DNA of 64,000 bases, from contig CAVXFB010000002.1 in assembly GCA_963760935.1 (NCBI GenBank), positions 186,001 through 250,000 on the forward strand, written 5' to 3'. The notes beneath the pieces were generated by a model. The model was not told the DNA's origin and did no database searches. It saw only the letters and a list, made by a program, of their open reading frames with translations. A program made the translations under genes and the position numbers. The stretch comes from CAVXFB01 sp963760935. GTDB lineage: Bacteria > Planctomycetota > Planctomycetia > Pirellulales > Thermoguttaceae. Positions 34,752 to 44,962 of this stretch are shown piece by piece (position 1 is the stretch's first letter; each line of letters begins with the position of its first letter).

Positions 34752-37193
34752 TCAGCGCTTGCCGCCGAATTCGACGACCGATTCCACCTTGTCGGCTACG
34801 ATGCGGAAGCTGGCGGCCTCGGCATCGGTGGCAAACGGGCCCGTCGCTTTCTTGGCGACATTATCGCCGCTTCGGAACAAAACCACCAGGGCCCGGCCCG
34901 CGCCGGTCAAGCGAACGCCGACATATCCCGGCTGAGCTTCCGCTTGGGCCGACAACGCCACGCCCTTCGCTGCGCTCAGGGACGTGCCACCCGCTGTTTG
35001 AGCCTCTAGTAGCGCGCCGGCATCGCCTTGGTGATACGGTTGGATGACCACAAGCGAGTTGACGCTTGTCGCCGGAGTCTCCGTGCTGGCCTTCAAATGC
35101 CACTGGTTCGGCATCGGCCGAAACGGCGGGACGGGAAAATGATCGTCCTGATCAAACTTCAACCTTTCTGGACGTAGATAATCCACGCGGCAGCGACTGG
35201 CGCCGCTGGCGATTGTGATTCGCTGCGCCGCGGGGTCAACGTCCATCTTGTGCAAGGCATGCAGGAGGAACTGGAACGTCGAGGGCTTGGGCGCCGCCAG
35301 CTCGTCGTGGATCACGATGATCGGCTCGCCGCCCGTGTGGACAGACCGCAGAAAAACGATTCGCCGTACGAAACGGTCGAGCTTGCCCGAGTAGGCCTGC
35401 GTTGCGTCGCCAACGGCATAGTCGCCGGCCGCGGTGGTCTCGAACGACGCCAAGCGGCCCTTGGCGTACCAACTGTGCGCGCGCTGCCCTCGACCATCGA
35501 CCAGCACCGAGTTCGAAGCCTTTGTCTGCCGGGTCCACTGCGTTTGGTGCGGATGGCCGTAAAGTTGGTAGTAGCCCGAGGCGATGATCATTGGCTCGCC
35601 ATAGACGTCGAGTGCGAACGTGTTCTGGTCGGCATAGGAATGACTGATGGAACCCAGGGGGCAGCTTCGCAGCAGCAGGGCCACGTTCGTCGTAGGGTCG
35701 GCCAGGGCGCTGTGCATGGCCGCCAAACCGACATCGTAAAACGCCCGGCCTTGCGGCAAGTCGCTGGGAGCCTTGGCCACAACCTCGCTCGAATCGAACA
35801 GGAGACTATCGAGGCGATGTCGCCCTCGAGACCGTCGGGACTGCTGATCGGCATACCATTTGGCATACGGATCGTGATACAGAGCGGCCAGCATCGACAT
35901 CGCCAATCGACCGCCGGCCGGCGATTCCTGGCCATCGCCGAACGGCGACATCTTGAAATACGGCGGATTGTCGTAGAGCTTGAACAGCGAGGCGTTGCGC
36001 AGGTTCGAACGCAACTCGATCGGCACGCCGCTGGCCGAGTGAACCAGCCCGTAGAGCCGCGCAAAAACCTGAGTGCTCCAGCCCCAGTAGCTCGGCCCTT
36101 CCGACCAGCCGCCGTCGCTGCCGCCGTACGGCGGATAGAACGGCGACCAGAGTTGTAGCATCGTGTAGCCGAGCATCTCCTCGACCGGCGCGTCGCCAAC
36201 CAATGCAAGACTGGCTTCGAGCAGGTCGGGTAGATAATAGCCCATGTTGTGGCTCTCGTACGGATACATCTCGAACGGCCGCCGCCGCCAGCGATCGCGC
36301 ATTTCGGTCATGCGAACCATGAAGCAATCGACGCAACGTTTCTTCTCTTCGGCATTCAACAAGGGAGCAATGCGGTCGAGCGCCGTGGGGCAGTAGCGAA
36401 CGACTTCGGTGCCGGCCTCATCATTGCTGGCAAGGCTGGTGCTGCCGCGAGGGTTCCAGGCGACGATATGCAGCAGGCGTCGCTTGGCCTCTTGGCCAGA
36501 AAGCTCGTCGGCCGTCAAGAGGTAGTTTTCGGCCAGCATGGCCAACTCGCGCATGAAGGGACGCGTGCTCTGAAAGGTCTTCTGGTACGCCTCGGCACGC
36601 TGCGGATCTCTACGATCGGGCAATGCGGCAGGCTCGGGCAGTAGCGGCTTGTCGTGCAGTTGTTCGGCGATTCGTTTCACCCGGTCCAACCATTGCTGGC
36701 CGAATTGGGCTAACGCCCGCTTTCGCAGCTCCGGCAATTCGGTCACCGACACGCCCACCCGCGGATGCGACGTGCCAAGCCGTTTGGCCAGCGCGGCGAC
36801 ATCGGGAAAAGGAACCGCTGTCGCGCCCTCGGCGATCGTAAACGACCGAAGCGCCGACCATTGCGTCTTGCCATCGCCGGGCGTGCCGGGTCGCCAGCGC
36901 CAAAACCAACGACCGGACGCGAATGCCTCGTGCGGAGCGCAAAGCATGTAGGGACTGGTGAACCGCTTAACGCCGCTCGAGAAATCGGCCTCCCGGCTCA
37001 CCTCGATCACGTAAGCATCGTAGACCTGCGCTGCCGGATATACGAAACAGGGCGGGTTGACGCGCAGCGTCTCGCCCTCGGTCGGCCGGGCAACCGTTTG
37101 AAACGGCGCCGGTCCTGCTTCAAAGTCTGCCCCGCAGGCCGGCGTGCCAAGACAAAGCAACGCCCCGAACATGAGGCACATCTTGCGAGTCAC
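34752..37193 (-). CDS. Secreted heparinase II/III-family polysaccharide lyase-like protein
   Basis: 813 residues from GTG 37193, preceded by CGGAGAACC. Residues 1-23 are a signal peptide (MFGALLCLGTPACGA). The first 100 residues have a beta-sandwich of the DUF4962 type (ETLRVNPPCFVYPAAQ). The central helical toroid has conserved Tyr/His positions (ESHNMGYYLPDLLEASLALV, GPSYWGWSTQVF), and the C-terminal beta domain starts near SISHSYADQNTFALDVYGEP and ends EFGGKR. Heparinase II/III-type lyases cleave uronate-containing glycans by beta-elimination. The glycan is unknown. It could serve polysaccharide feeding. Confidence 0.8.
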   Translation of the reverse strand: MTRKMCLMFGALLCLGTPACGADFEAGPAPFQTVARPTEGETLRVNPPCFVYPAAQVYDAYVIEVSREADFSSGVKRFTSPYMLCAPHEAFASGRWFWRWRPGTPGDGKTQWSALRSFTIAEGATAVPFPDVAALAKRLGTSHPRVGVSVTELPELRKRALAQFGQQWLDRVKRIAEQLHDKPLLPEPAALPDRRDPQRAEAYQKTFQSTRPFMRELAMLAENYLLTADELSGQEAKRRLLHIVAWNPRGSTSLASNDEAGTEVVRYCPTALDRIAPLLNAEEKKRCVDCFMVRMTEMRDRWRRRPFEMYPYESHNMGYYLPDLLEASLALVGDAPVEEMLGYTMLQLWSPFYPPYGGSDGGWSEGPSYWGWSTQVFARLYGLVHSASGVPIELRSNLRNASLFKLYDNPPYFKMSPFGDGQESPAGGRLAMSMLAALYHDPYAKWYADQQSRRSRGRHRLDSLLFDSSEVVAKAPSDLPQGRAFYDVGLAAMHSALADPTTNVALLLRSCPLGSISHSYADQNTFALDVYGEPMIIASGYYQLYGHPHQTQWTRQTKASNSVLVDGRGQRAHSWYAKGRLASFETTAAGDYAVGDATQAYSGKLDRFVRRIVFLRSVHTGGEPIIVIHDELAAPKPSTFQFLLHALHKMDVDPAAQRITIASGASRCRVDYLRPERLKFDQDDHFPVPPFRPMPNQWHLKASTETPATSVNSLVVIQPYHQGDAGALLEAQTAGGTSLSAAKGVALSAQAEAQPGYVGVRLTGAGRALVVLFRSGDNVAKKATGPFATDAEAASFRIVADKVESVVEFGGKR

Positions 37194-37315
37194 GATGGTT
37201 CTCCGAGAGAGACCGGAAGAGTATTTCGCCTGACGATCCGCCAACCATTGATTCTAGTTGCACCGGTGTGGCACTGCAATTGGCATGTCGCAGCCGCGCA
37301 AGCGGACCGTGCCCA

Positions 37316-37795
37316 CTATTCGTCAATTGCCGCGATTTTGCCCAAGCGGCGACGATGGCGTTCGCCACCGCTGAACTGGGCCGCCAGGAACGTGCGGACT
37401 AGATCCCAAGCCAGCTCCAGGCCAACCACGCGACCGCCGAGACAAAGCACGTTCATATCGTCGTCCTCGACGCCCTGGCGTGCCGAAAACGCATCTGAGA
37501 TGAGCGCCGCTCGCACGCCCTGCACCTTGTTGGCCGCCACGCACGCGCCTACGCCGCTGCCGCACACGGCAACGCCGCGCTGCACTTCACCCGCGGCCAC
37601 GGCTCGGGCCAACGGAATGACATAGTCGGGGTAATCGTCCTGCACTTCGAGCCGGCAGTTGCCGAAGTCGACCACGTCATACCCTGCGTCCCGCAGCCTC
37701 GCCGTCAGATGCTCCCTCAACTCAAACCCGCCGTGATCGGCCGCGATGCCGATCTTCTTTATCGTGTTATGCGGTTCTGACAACGGATTGGTCAT
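37316..37795 (-). CDS. rpiB: Ribose-5-phosphate isomerase B
   Basis: 159 residues. The family segments are KIGIAADHGGFELREHL (phosphate-binding), AVCGSGVGACVAANKVQG (nucleotide-like phosphate loop with the catalytic Cys), and DAFSARQGVEDDDMNVLCLG with GRVVG. It interconverts ribose-5-P and ribulose-5-P. It is on the same strand as xfp and the heparinase-like gene, so pentose handling and carbohydrate breakdown may be linked. Length is normal (about 150). Confidence 0.92.
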   Translation of the reverse strand: MTNPLSEPHNTIKKIGIAADHGGFELREHLTARLRDAGYDVVDFGNCRLEVQDDYPDYVIPLARAVAAGEVQRGVAVCGSGVGACVAANKVQGVRAALISDAFSARQGVEDDDMNVLCLGGRVVGLELAWDLVRTFLAAQFSGGERHRRRLGKIAAIDE

Positions 37796-37816
37796 GATGG
37801 TTTGCGCACGTACGGG

Positions 37817-38704
37817 CTAGGCTTTGTCGAAAAAGGCGAACATGTCATCCTGAGCGTAGCGAAGGATCTCTTCCAAGGCCGGGAAAGCTCGTAGATCCTT
37901 CGCTGCGCTCAGATCGCACTCTCGATAGGGCCGTGCCGTGCACGCTCCGCGGCCAAGCCTAAACGGCAAATGGCGGCAGCGGTGTGCGGCGCGGCGCCGC
38001 TCGCTGAAGACGTCAGACTTGACGCGGCCGTCCTGCATGTGGATGGTCCGCTGGGCGCGGTTGCCAAACTCCTCGTCGTGCGTGATCAGCACGATGGTCA
38101 TGCCCTGTTCGCGGTGCAGGTGAGCAAATAGATCAAAAACGCCTTCAGCCGACACCGAATCGAGATTGCCTGTAGGTTCGTCGGCCAGCAGGGCGATCGG
38201 GTCATTGGCCAGCGAGCGTGCAATGGCTACTCGCTGCCTCTCGCCCACCGAAAGTTTCTGCGGCATGTGGTTCAGTCGATGGCCCATGCCGACCAGTTCC
38301 AGCAGTTCCTTGGCCTTCTTGACGCGTGCTGCCGGCGGAAGCGAGCCCTCGAACATCGGCACTTGTACGTTCTCAATCGAGGTGAGAATCGGCAGCAAGT
38401 GGAACGATTGGAAGACAAAGCCGAACTTCTGCACGCGCACGCGGTCCAGATTGGGAAGTTTCGACAGTGCTTGGCCGTCGAAGTAGATTTCGCCGGCGCT
38501 CGGCTTGTCCAGCGCTCCGAGCAGATTCAGCAGCGTCGACTTGCCGCTGCCGCTGGGTCCCATGATGGCCACATACTCGCCGCGGCGGACACTGATCGAG
38601 ACATCCTCCACGGCGTGGACTTGGCCGTCGGGATAGAGCTTCGACAGGTGCTCGGTGCGGAAGAGGCAGGGTTCGTGGGTATGTGTCATAATGTGGCTAC
38701 TCAT
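37817..38704 (-). CDS. ABC transporter ATP-binding protein (MacB/LolD type)
   Basis: From ATG 38704 (which overlaps the permease stop; 38689 is an alternative). Walker A GPSGSGKST, signature LSVGERQRVAIARSLA, Walker B IALLADEPTGNLDS and H-loop THDEEF are complete. It belongs to the lipoprotein-export/macrolide-type group. The last 40 residues are odd: they are encoded by repeat DNA (37844-37913), giving RPYRECDLSAAKDLRAFPAL and ILRYAQDDMF, which is a translated palindrome and not part of the ancestral protein. The normal end lies near FSERRRAAH. Confidence 0.85.
   Translation of the reverse strand: MSSHIMTHTHEPCLFRTEHLSKLYPDGQVHAVEDVSISVRRGEYVAIMGPSGSGKSTLLNLLGALDKPSAGEIYFDGQALSKLPNLDRVRVQKFGFVFQSFHLLPILTSIENVQVPMFEGSLPPAARVKKAKELLELVGMGHRLNHMPQKLSVGERQRVAIARSLANDPIALLADEPTGNLDSVSAEGVFDLFAHLHREQGMTIVLITHDEEFGNRAQRTIHMQDGRVKSDVFSERRRAAHRCRHLPFRLGRGACTARPYRECDLSAAKDLRAFPALEEILRYAQDDMFAFFDKA
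37844..37913. repeat. REP-like palindrome inside the 3' end of the ABC ATPase gene
   Basis: Arms GTCATCCTGAGCGTAGCGAA and, inverted, ATCTGAGCGCAGCGAAGGATC pair across a short loop. Same family as 54576-54642 and remnants at 28718 and 63781. Confidence 0.7.
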
Positions 38705-39835
38705 GGCGGAGCGCCTCGGTCGGCAAGAGTTGTGCACCGCGGTACGCCGGATATGCCGCGCCGAGCAAGCCGACGCACAGGGCGATCAGGAAGCCCACGC
38801 CAATGACCCAAGGGGCGACGTAGGGGTCGACCATGCCGGCTACGGCCGCTTGATTGGCCAACGTGTGCGTCAGGGCAATGGCCCCGAGCGTGCCGACCAC
38901 GCCGCCGGTGATGCTCAATATGATCGACTCCATGAGGATCATCCGCACTACGCGCCAGCGTCCCCAACCGATCGCCCGCAAGATGCCAATCTCGCGGGTG
39001 CGCTCGAAAACCGACATCACCATAGTGTTCAGCATTCCGACGGCGCCGATCACCAGCGCGACCATCGACGTAACCCATGCCATAGCGTGTACAAATTGGA
39101 TTTCCGGCGTCGCTTCAACGAACTCGGCAGTGGGCGTGGCTTCGATGTTCTTGCCCAGGGCCTCGATATCATGGCGGATGCGCTGAATCTCCACCTTGTC
39201 GCCCGGGTTATCGACAATGATCGCGAAGCCGCTCACCTGGCCCTTGCACCCATGAACCGCTGCAGTTCCTTCAACAATACGACCATGCTGCCGTTTTCAT
39301 AGACCGTGCCGCTACGAAAGATGCCCGTCACGGAATACTTCTCATCGTCGAACAGCGTCAGCGTGTCACCGACCCGCTTATCGAGGCTCGTGGCTAGCCG
39401 CTCGCCCAGCAGAACGCCTTTATCGTCCTTGTCCGTCAATAGGCGTCCGCCCGGCAGAAGTTCTTTGTCGAGCGCTCTCAGCAAGGGTGAATCGGGCTCC
39501 CAGCCCTGTACGAGCACGCCGACCGGACCCAATTCGTCCATCGCGGTGAAGTCGACCAGTCCCGAGTTGACCTGCTTCACGCCGGGGATACTCTCGATCT
39601 GCTTGCCCAGCTTGGCGTCCAAGACGCTAGTGAGCCGCTGCTTGATTCCCTTTTGCTGGACAACGATATCGACCTTTTGCTTCTGATAGACCTTCAGAAA
39701 CGATTGCTCGAAACCGCTGGAAATGCCCACCAAGGCCACGACCGCGCCGACGGCCACTGCCATGCCGGCCATCGTCAGACACGACCGGACGCGGCGGCGA
39801 AGGACGTTCTTGAATACGAAGGAATAGAATCGCAT
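38697..39835 (-). CDS. MacB-type ABC transporter permease (one base missing near 39245)
   Basis: From ATG 39835 the first helix reads CLTMAGMAVAVGAVVALVGI and a periplasmic domain follows. At about 39245 the frame shifts: RFMGARAR should read RFMGAKGQVSGFAIIVDNPG, repaired by adding one A in GCAAGGGCC. The repaired protein has 379 residues with four hydrophobic segments (one N-terminal, three C-terminal at about 290-310, 335-355 and 365-378 in the part with MALVIGAVGMLNTMVMSVFERTREIGILRAIG) and the FtsX-type signature. With the following ATPase it forms an exporter for small molecules or lipoproteins. Confidence 0.9.
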
Positions 39836-40003
39836 AACGATACCTCGGGCTTAGCTTGGTAATTGTCTCTGCCCGACGTGGGTTCTGTCAACCGCTTCAG
39901 GGCGACGAAATGGCAAGAACGGGTGCCTGGACGCGATTGGTAACCACGAAAGAGGAATAAACGCGAATCTTTCCAAGGCTTTTCCAAACCCCCAATTCGA
40001 TCG

Positions 40004-40210
40004 CTAGAGCCGACCTCCTCGCCCCGGTCGAAAGATAATCCAGGCCAGCAGCCCCACCGGCCACGTCAGCAGCATCACCAGCAACGCGACCAGACACCCT
40101 GATTTGCCACGCATCTCCGCATCGTTGTACGCCCAGATGATGCTGAACACATAGAGTGCCAGCATGACGAGGCCGATGAGAATCGAAAACATCCCTCCGA
40201 TAAGGCTCAT
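40004..40210 (-). CDS. Small membrane protein (PLDc_N-like)
   Basis: 68 residues from ATG 40210, preceded by GGGAGGGACAACACA. Two hydrophobic segments (about 6-28 and 40-60) flank a short polar loop, SIIWAYNDAEMRGKSGCLVA. The pattern W-A-x-x-D-A-x-x-R-G-K-S-G with a downstream 'WPVGLLAWIIFRP' resembles the small phospholipase D-nuclease N-terminal-like (PLDc_N) membrane family. Function is unknown. A longer frame upstream runs into unrelated sequence, so the internal ATG is preferred. Confidence 0.7.
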   Translation of the reverse strand: MSLIGGMFSILIGLVMLALYVFSIIWAYNDAEMRGKSGCLVALLVMLLTWPVGLLAWIIFRPGRGGRL

Positions 40211-40287
40211 TGTGTTGTCCCTCCCTTGTTCATTGGTCGAATGTGTCGCTAAATATGTCGCTTTTCGACTGGATGCGTACGCCGGCC

Positions 40288-41495
40288 CTATTCCAGCCCG
40301 TTGAGCAACACGTGGCCGAGCGGCGGCAGATCGCTCGTCCGGCCGGCCGGCAGCGACAACTCGTACTGCATCAGGGCGTCTTGCAAGCCCTCGACCACAT
40401 CCTGGCAACGCGACGCAACGTTGTTAACTTCACAGCGGTCGTCGGGCTTGGCGAACAGTTCTGGCTCGGCGGCGGCACGCAGATACCATGCCGGGGTGCG
40501 GATCGCTCGCTCGGTGCCGATGCCACGAAGGCACAAGCGGTCGCGCAGCGCATCGGACTCCTGACGTACGATCGGCAGAATGCTGGTGGCCGTCGGTGAA
40601 TGCGGCGCACCGATGCCCCACCAGTCCAACAGAGTGGCCCAAACGTCGGCCGGTTCGACCAATGCCTGGCTTCGCGTCATCGCCCCGGCCGCATCGGGGA
40701 AGCGGACCATCCACGGCACATGGACCAGTTCGCCGAACAGTGCGTTGTCGCAGGGGCCCACGCGCAAATGCTCGCCCAGCGGAAAACCTCGCGAGGACAT
40801 GAGCATCAGCATAGTTTCGTTCGCAGCCGGCAGGCCGTCGAGATACTCCAACACCGCCCCGAGGCATACGTCCAATAGCGTTACCTGTCCGGCATACGCC
40901 TGCGACATGCCGAGCAACTCGTCGGGATCGTGATCGGCCGGCAGCAATCGATCCGGCACTTCGGCCGACGTCGGTGGCGGCGGGTCGCCTTCCTCGCAAT
41001 ACGCCTGACGAAACCGTAACGGCGCATCCCACGTGCGCCTAGCCCGCCCAGGTGACACCACAGCAAGTATGGACCTTGTGCCGCCTCGAACCAATTGATC
41101 ATTTGTACGAAGCAACGGGCGAAATGCGTCTCGTCCACTTCGCTGGCGTTTTGCTGTTGCCAGGGCGGGTCAATTTCCACCAACTCGTCAAAGTCGACGG
41201 ACAATGGATGCCGGGCGACTTGCGGCTCGTCGGTCAGCAGCGTCGTGGCGATTCCCGCCTGGCGCAACAGCGGGACCAAGGCTTCTCTCGATTCGGGCGG
41301 CGGACACATCGCGTGCCAGCCCTGCCAGTACGATCGATACAACGGATCCAAGTGCGGCGTATCCACCAGCGCGTGGTCGAACACCAAAGAGCGGCTCGCC
41401 AGGCGATCCATTGCCGGCGTCTCGATCCAGGCGTTTCCATACGAGCCGAGATAACCCGCGTGCAGCCGATCGATCACAAGGCAGATGGCATTCAT
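40288..41495 (-). CDS. Sulfatase/alkaline-phosphatase-fold protein (one base missing near 41037)
   Basis: From ATG 41495: MNAICLVIDRLHAGYLGSYG, the start of a sulfatase-type protein. At about 41037 the frame shifts: HLGGLGARG should read HLGGLGRTWDAPLRF, repaired by adding one base in GGCGCACG. The repaired length is about 402. The C-terminal part has SRGFPLGEHLRVGPC, similar to the sulfatase HGxxLGEH motif. Where sulfatases carry C/S-x-P-x-R (formylglycine site), this protein reads DTPHLDPLYRSYWQG, and the first metal-site DD is replaced by IDR. So it is probably not an active sulfatase. Its neighbour is the O-antigen ligase on the opposite strand. Confidence 0.75.
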
Positions 41496-41631
41496 GGTGG
41501 GATTGTAGCGGACGTACGGCATGTGCGGAAGTGCGACAAAACAGCCGCGTGGCGTGGCTTAGAATTGTTGCGGCCACTTTGCGATGCGCCCTGCCTGTAA
41601 CCAAGAGCCTGACTGATAACGACATCGTGCC

Positions 41632-42987
41632 ATGGAAGCTATCGCCGTCATTGCCGCTGCCATTGGACTAGTCTGGGGGATATTCGTGCTCCGGCGCGGC
41701 GGCCTGTTGGCCGGATGTCTGGCCGTGCTGCTGGCTGGTACGTGCTTCAGCGTCCCGTTCTTCAAGGTCGAACTCGGACCGGTGCCGATCACGGCCGAGC
41801 GTCTGTTGCTGATCTTGCTGGTTGCCCAATACATCGTGTGGCGCCGCTTAGGCTGGGCCGATCCCAAACCGCTAGGCAAAGCAGAAATCGTTCTACTAGC
41901 ACTGCTGGGCGTGCTCACGGTGAGCACGTTCAGTTCCGATTGGCATGTGCGGAACTGCCAGCCGCTTTCGTGGCTGATCGTCTCATACATGATGCCGGCC
42001 GTGCTGTATTGGATTGCTCGACAGACGAAGTACACTGAGCGCACTGTGCTGGCGCTGTTCGGCTGCTTTGCATTGTTCGGCGTCTATCTGGCGCTGACGG
42101 CGCTGGCCGAGTACTTCAAGGTGTGGTGGCTCGTGTTTCCACGATACATTGTCACCACGGCGTCTCAGACCGACGCCGAATTCGTCGGCCGCGGTCGTGG
42201 ACCGTTGCTGAACCCTATCGCCAACGGCATCCTGCTTGCCACGTGTCTCGGCAGCGCGCTCATGTGGTGGCCGCGGCTGGGCCGGGCGGGACAACTGACG
42301 CTCCTTGCGATTGTCCTGCTACTTTCCGCCGCGTTCTATTGCAGTCTGACCCGCAGCGTGTGGATGGGCGGATTGCTGGCATTGGGCCTTGCCGTCGGAC
42401 TCGCGCTGCCGTGGAATTGGCGAGTGCCGCTTGTGAGCGGCGCGATTCTAGCTGCCGTGCTGTTGGTCGCCACCGAATGGCAACACCTGCTGGCGTTCAA
42501 ACGTGACGAGGCTCTCTCCGCCGACAAGACGGCCGACTCGGTCGAATTGCGGCCGATTATGGCGTTTATCACGTGGCAGATGTTTCTCGATCGGCCACTG
42601 CTGGGCTGCGGCTATGCCCAATACCAGACCGAGTCGCTCGCATACCTCTCCGATCGTTCAAGCGATATGGCGCTGGAGCGTGCGCGAGGCTACATTCCAC
42701 ACAACGTAATCTTCTCGCTCCTGGCCGAGACCGGACTGGTGGGGCTTGGACTGTTCGTCGCACTAGTGACGTTTTGGGCCCGCGATGCGTGGCGGCTTTG
42801 GAGCGACATCGGGCTGCCGCTATGGGCTCGGCAACAGGGCCTGCTAATGTTGATTGCCTTGGGCGCCTACTTCCTCAACGGCATGTTCCACGACGTGTCG
42901 GTGGTGCCGATGGCCAACATGACGCTCTTCTTCCTGGCCGGCGTCACGGCCGGAGTGCAACCGCGATTGACAGCCACACCGTCGTAA
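41632..42987 (+). CDS. O-antigen ligase-family protein
   Basis: 451 residues with about 11-12 membrane helices (for example VIAAAIGLVWGIFVL, LLILLVAQYIVW, LLAIVLLLSAAFYC, LLMLIALGAYFLNGMF) and a large periplasmic loop with the family pattern RGPLLNPIANGILLATCL and LTRSVWMGGLLAL (about 225-260), where catalytic Arg residues are expected. WaaL/Wzy-type enzymes join polysaccharide to a lipid carrier or polymerise repeat units. With the Wzz-like protein and flippase nearby it fits a surface polysaccharide assembly system. Confidence 0.88.
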   Translation: MEAIAVIAAAIGLVWGIFVLRRGGLLAGCLAVLLAGTCFSVPFFKVELGPVPITAERLLLILLVAQYIVWRRLGWADPKPLGKAEIVLLALLGVLTVSTFSSDWHVRNCQPLSWLIVSYMMPAVLYWIARQTKYTERTVLALFGCFALFGVYLALTALAEYFKVWWLVFPRYIVTTASQTDAEFVGRGRGPLLNPIANGILLATCLGSALMWWPRLGRAGQLTLLAIVLLLSAAFYCSLTRSVWMGGLLALGLAVGLALPWNWRVPLVSGAILAAVLLVATEWQHLLAFKRDEALSADKTADSVELRPIMAFITWQMFLDRPLLGCGYAQYQTESLAYLSDRSSDMALERARGYIPHNVIFSLLAETGLVGLGLFVALVTFWARDAWRLWSDIGLPLWARQQGLLMLIALGAYFLNGMFHDVSVVPMANMTLFFLAGVTAGVQPRLTATPS

Positions 42988-43030
42988 GAGGCGACGCGAG
43001 TCGCCGAGTGCCCGACCGGCATGCGATGCG

Positions 43031-44496
43031 CTAGTTGGAAAGCTTGCGCAAGGCCAGTCGCAACGAGAGGTGTCCATTGGCCGGCGTCGTAATATTGACC
43101 GGCAGGGCAATGGGGCTGTGGCCGTTGACATGCCCGTTCACCTTTTGGCCGCTCGAACCAACCGGTATGGACAGAAATACGATTCCAAACCCGACCAGCA
43201 GGCCGCCGAGAACGCCACAGAGGGCAATCACGATCCGGCCAGGCCCAATCGGACGAATGCCGGCATCGGGCGTGTCGATCGCGCGATCAGGCTCGCCGCT
43301 TTGGCGCTCGCTCGTGCGGCCCGGGCTTCGGACAGATTCTGCTCGGCTCGCTCCAACAGGACAGAGCGATTTTTCACTTCTGCCAATAGATTCGCGTACG
43401 GGGCGCGTGCCGCTGCCAAGTTACGCAGACGATCGTTCGTCTTCGCCAGTTGGTTCTGCAAGAGCGTCCGGCGATCGGCGATCACCTTCAACTCGACTTC
43501 GACGCCACGGCGGGCGAGCACCAACTCGTCGTGCAAGTGGCGGCCGATCTCGGCTTCCGATTCCTTGGCAGCTCGCACGCGAGGATGGTCGTTCGCCATC
43601 GCTCCCAAGAGCGAGGCCGTCCGCAGTTGGGCGTCCACGAGGCCATCCTTCAGCCGCCGCAACGACGGATGCGATTCGAGCAGCCGATTGGGCGTAGTAA
43701 CGAATTGCCCCGGATCTTTCTCGGCGTTCGCAAGGACGAGCAACAGTTCTTGATTGACCTTTTCGGCCGCCTCGTTCTCGCGAAGTTGCGTGCGGATGTC
43801 CTCGCCGCTTCGGCGCAGGGCACTGTCGCTGCTGGCAACATCCTGCATTGCCCGCAGTTCGGCCAGATCGCTCCCTAAGCGGTTCTCGATGGCCGACAAC
43901 GCAGTTGTGGCCTTGTCCAGATCGGTTTTGGCCAGATACACCGTCTTCGTAAGCTCATCGATCATGCTCTGGGCCTTGGCGTCACGCAGCTCTTGAAACC
44001 GGGCTTGAAGATGATTGAAAATGGCGTCGTTCAATGCCACCGAACGGTCGCGGTCTTCTGCCCGCACGGCCAGATAGAAGACTTCGGTCTTGCCAAACTC
44101 CGCTCCCTTGGGAGGAACGAGCTTGACGTTCTTGCGAACTTCGACGATATCACGATCTGTTGGCCAGGCCGAGGCGTCTTTACAGTGTGCCGACGGACGA
44201 ACGTCTTGGAGCGCCGCGGCCAAGACATTGCGGCTCTTGGCGACTTCCAGAATCGTCTCCTGAATGGTCTTCATTTCCTCGGGGTAACTGAACTTGCCCG
44301 GCGACCTCTCGGCGGTCGAGGCCTCGTTTCGGACGATCAGAGCTTGGGACGCTTCCCATGTCGACTCGTAAACAGCGGCGTACACCGCAACGATCGTCGC
44401 AATCACTACAGTCGGCACGACCCACAGGCGAAGATGGGTTCGCAGAATGTGGAGGACATCCCGGGGACTTATGACAGTGGATCGTGCGGGCTGCAT
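43031..44496 (-). CDS. Wzz/GumC-like chain-length determinant (one base missing near 43280)
   Basis: From ATG 44496: N-terminal helix LWVVPTVVIATIVAVYAAVY (about 24-43), then a long periplasmic coiled-coil region (MIDELTKTVYLAKTDLDKAT; LRENEAAEKVNQELLLVLAN) and a second C-terminal membrane helix in the other frame (IALCGVLGGLLVGFGIVFLS). The frame shift at about 43280 is repaired by adding one base in GCGCGATC, giving IARIDTPDAG and then the helix; 488 residues in all. This two-helix, coiled-coil layout is that of polysaccharide copolymerases that set chain length. Confidence 0.85.
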
Positions 44497-44962
44497 CGGA
44501 AACCTCGCTCAAGTGTCGGAACGCTCTGTCGTGCCAAAGGCGGCTTCAACGTGACGAGCGTCTGGATGCAAACCGGGTGCCGCATGCCCATTGGCCGAGC
44601 AATGACGTCGTAACTTGTTTACACGAAAACAGTTATGCCAGCGCCCCCATCTCCCGTCGTGTCGATGCTGCCAGGCGTGTTGCCAGAGTGCAACGGGACG
44701 TTGTCGCGGGACGACACCCGAGACGTTCATCGTAGCCCAGTTGATAGGCGGGGAAGGCCGGAATGCGTGTGCGGACGATGGCAGAATAATTTGCTTATCT
44801 CGTGGCGTGACAAAGAGTTGTCGTAGTAGTTGGCCGACCGAAATACGTGTGGCAGGCGCCCGTTCGGTGGCATCGGCAGAAATACGGGCCGACGCACCAC
44901 TGTCCGCTAAGCTCGTGCTGCACTAGACGCTTCATCAAGATACGCACATCAAGTTCCAACCC
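44497..44962. other. Divergent intergenic region in the polysaccharide locus
   Basis: 466 bp between divergent genes (Wzz-like on minus, acyltransferase on plus). No gene supported. Both promoters should lie here. The run ACAAAGAGTTGTCGTAGTAG lies near 44809-44829 but shows no convincing boxes. Confidence 0.4.
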
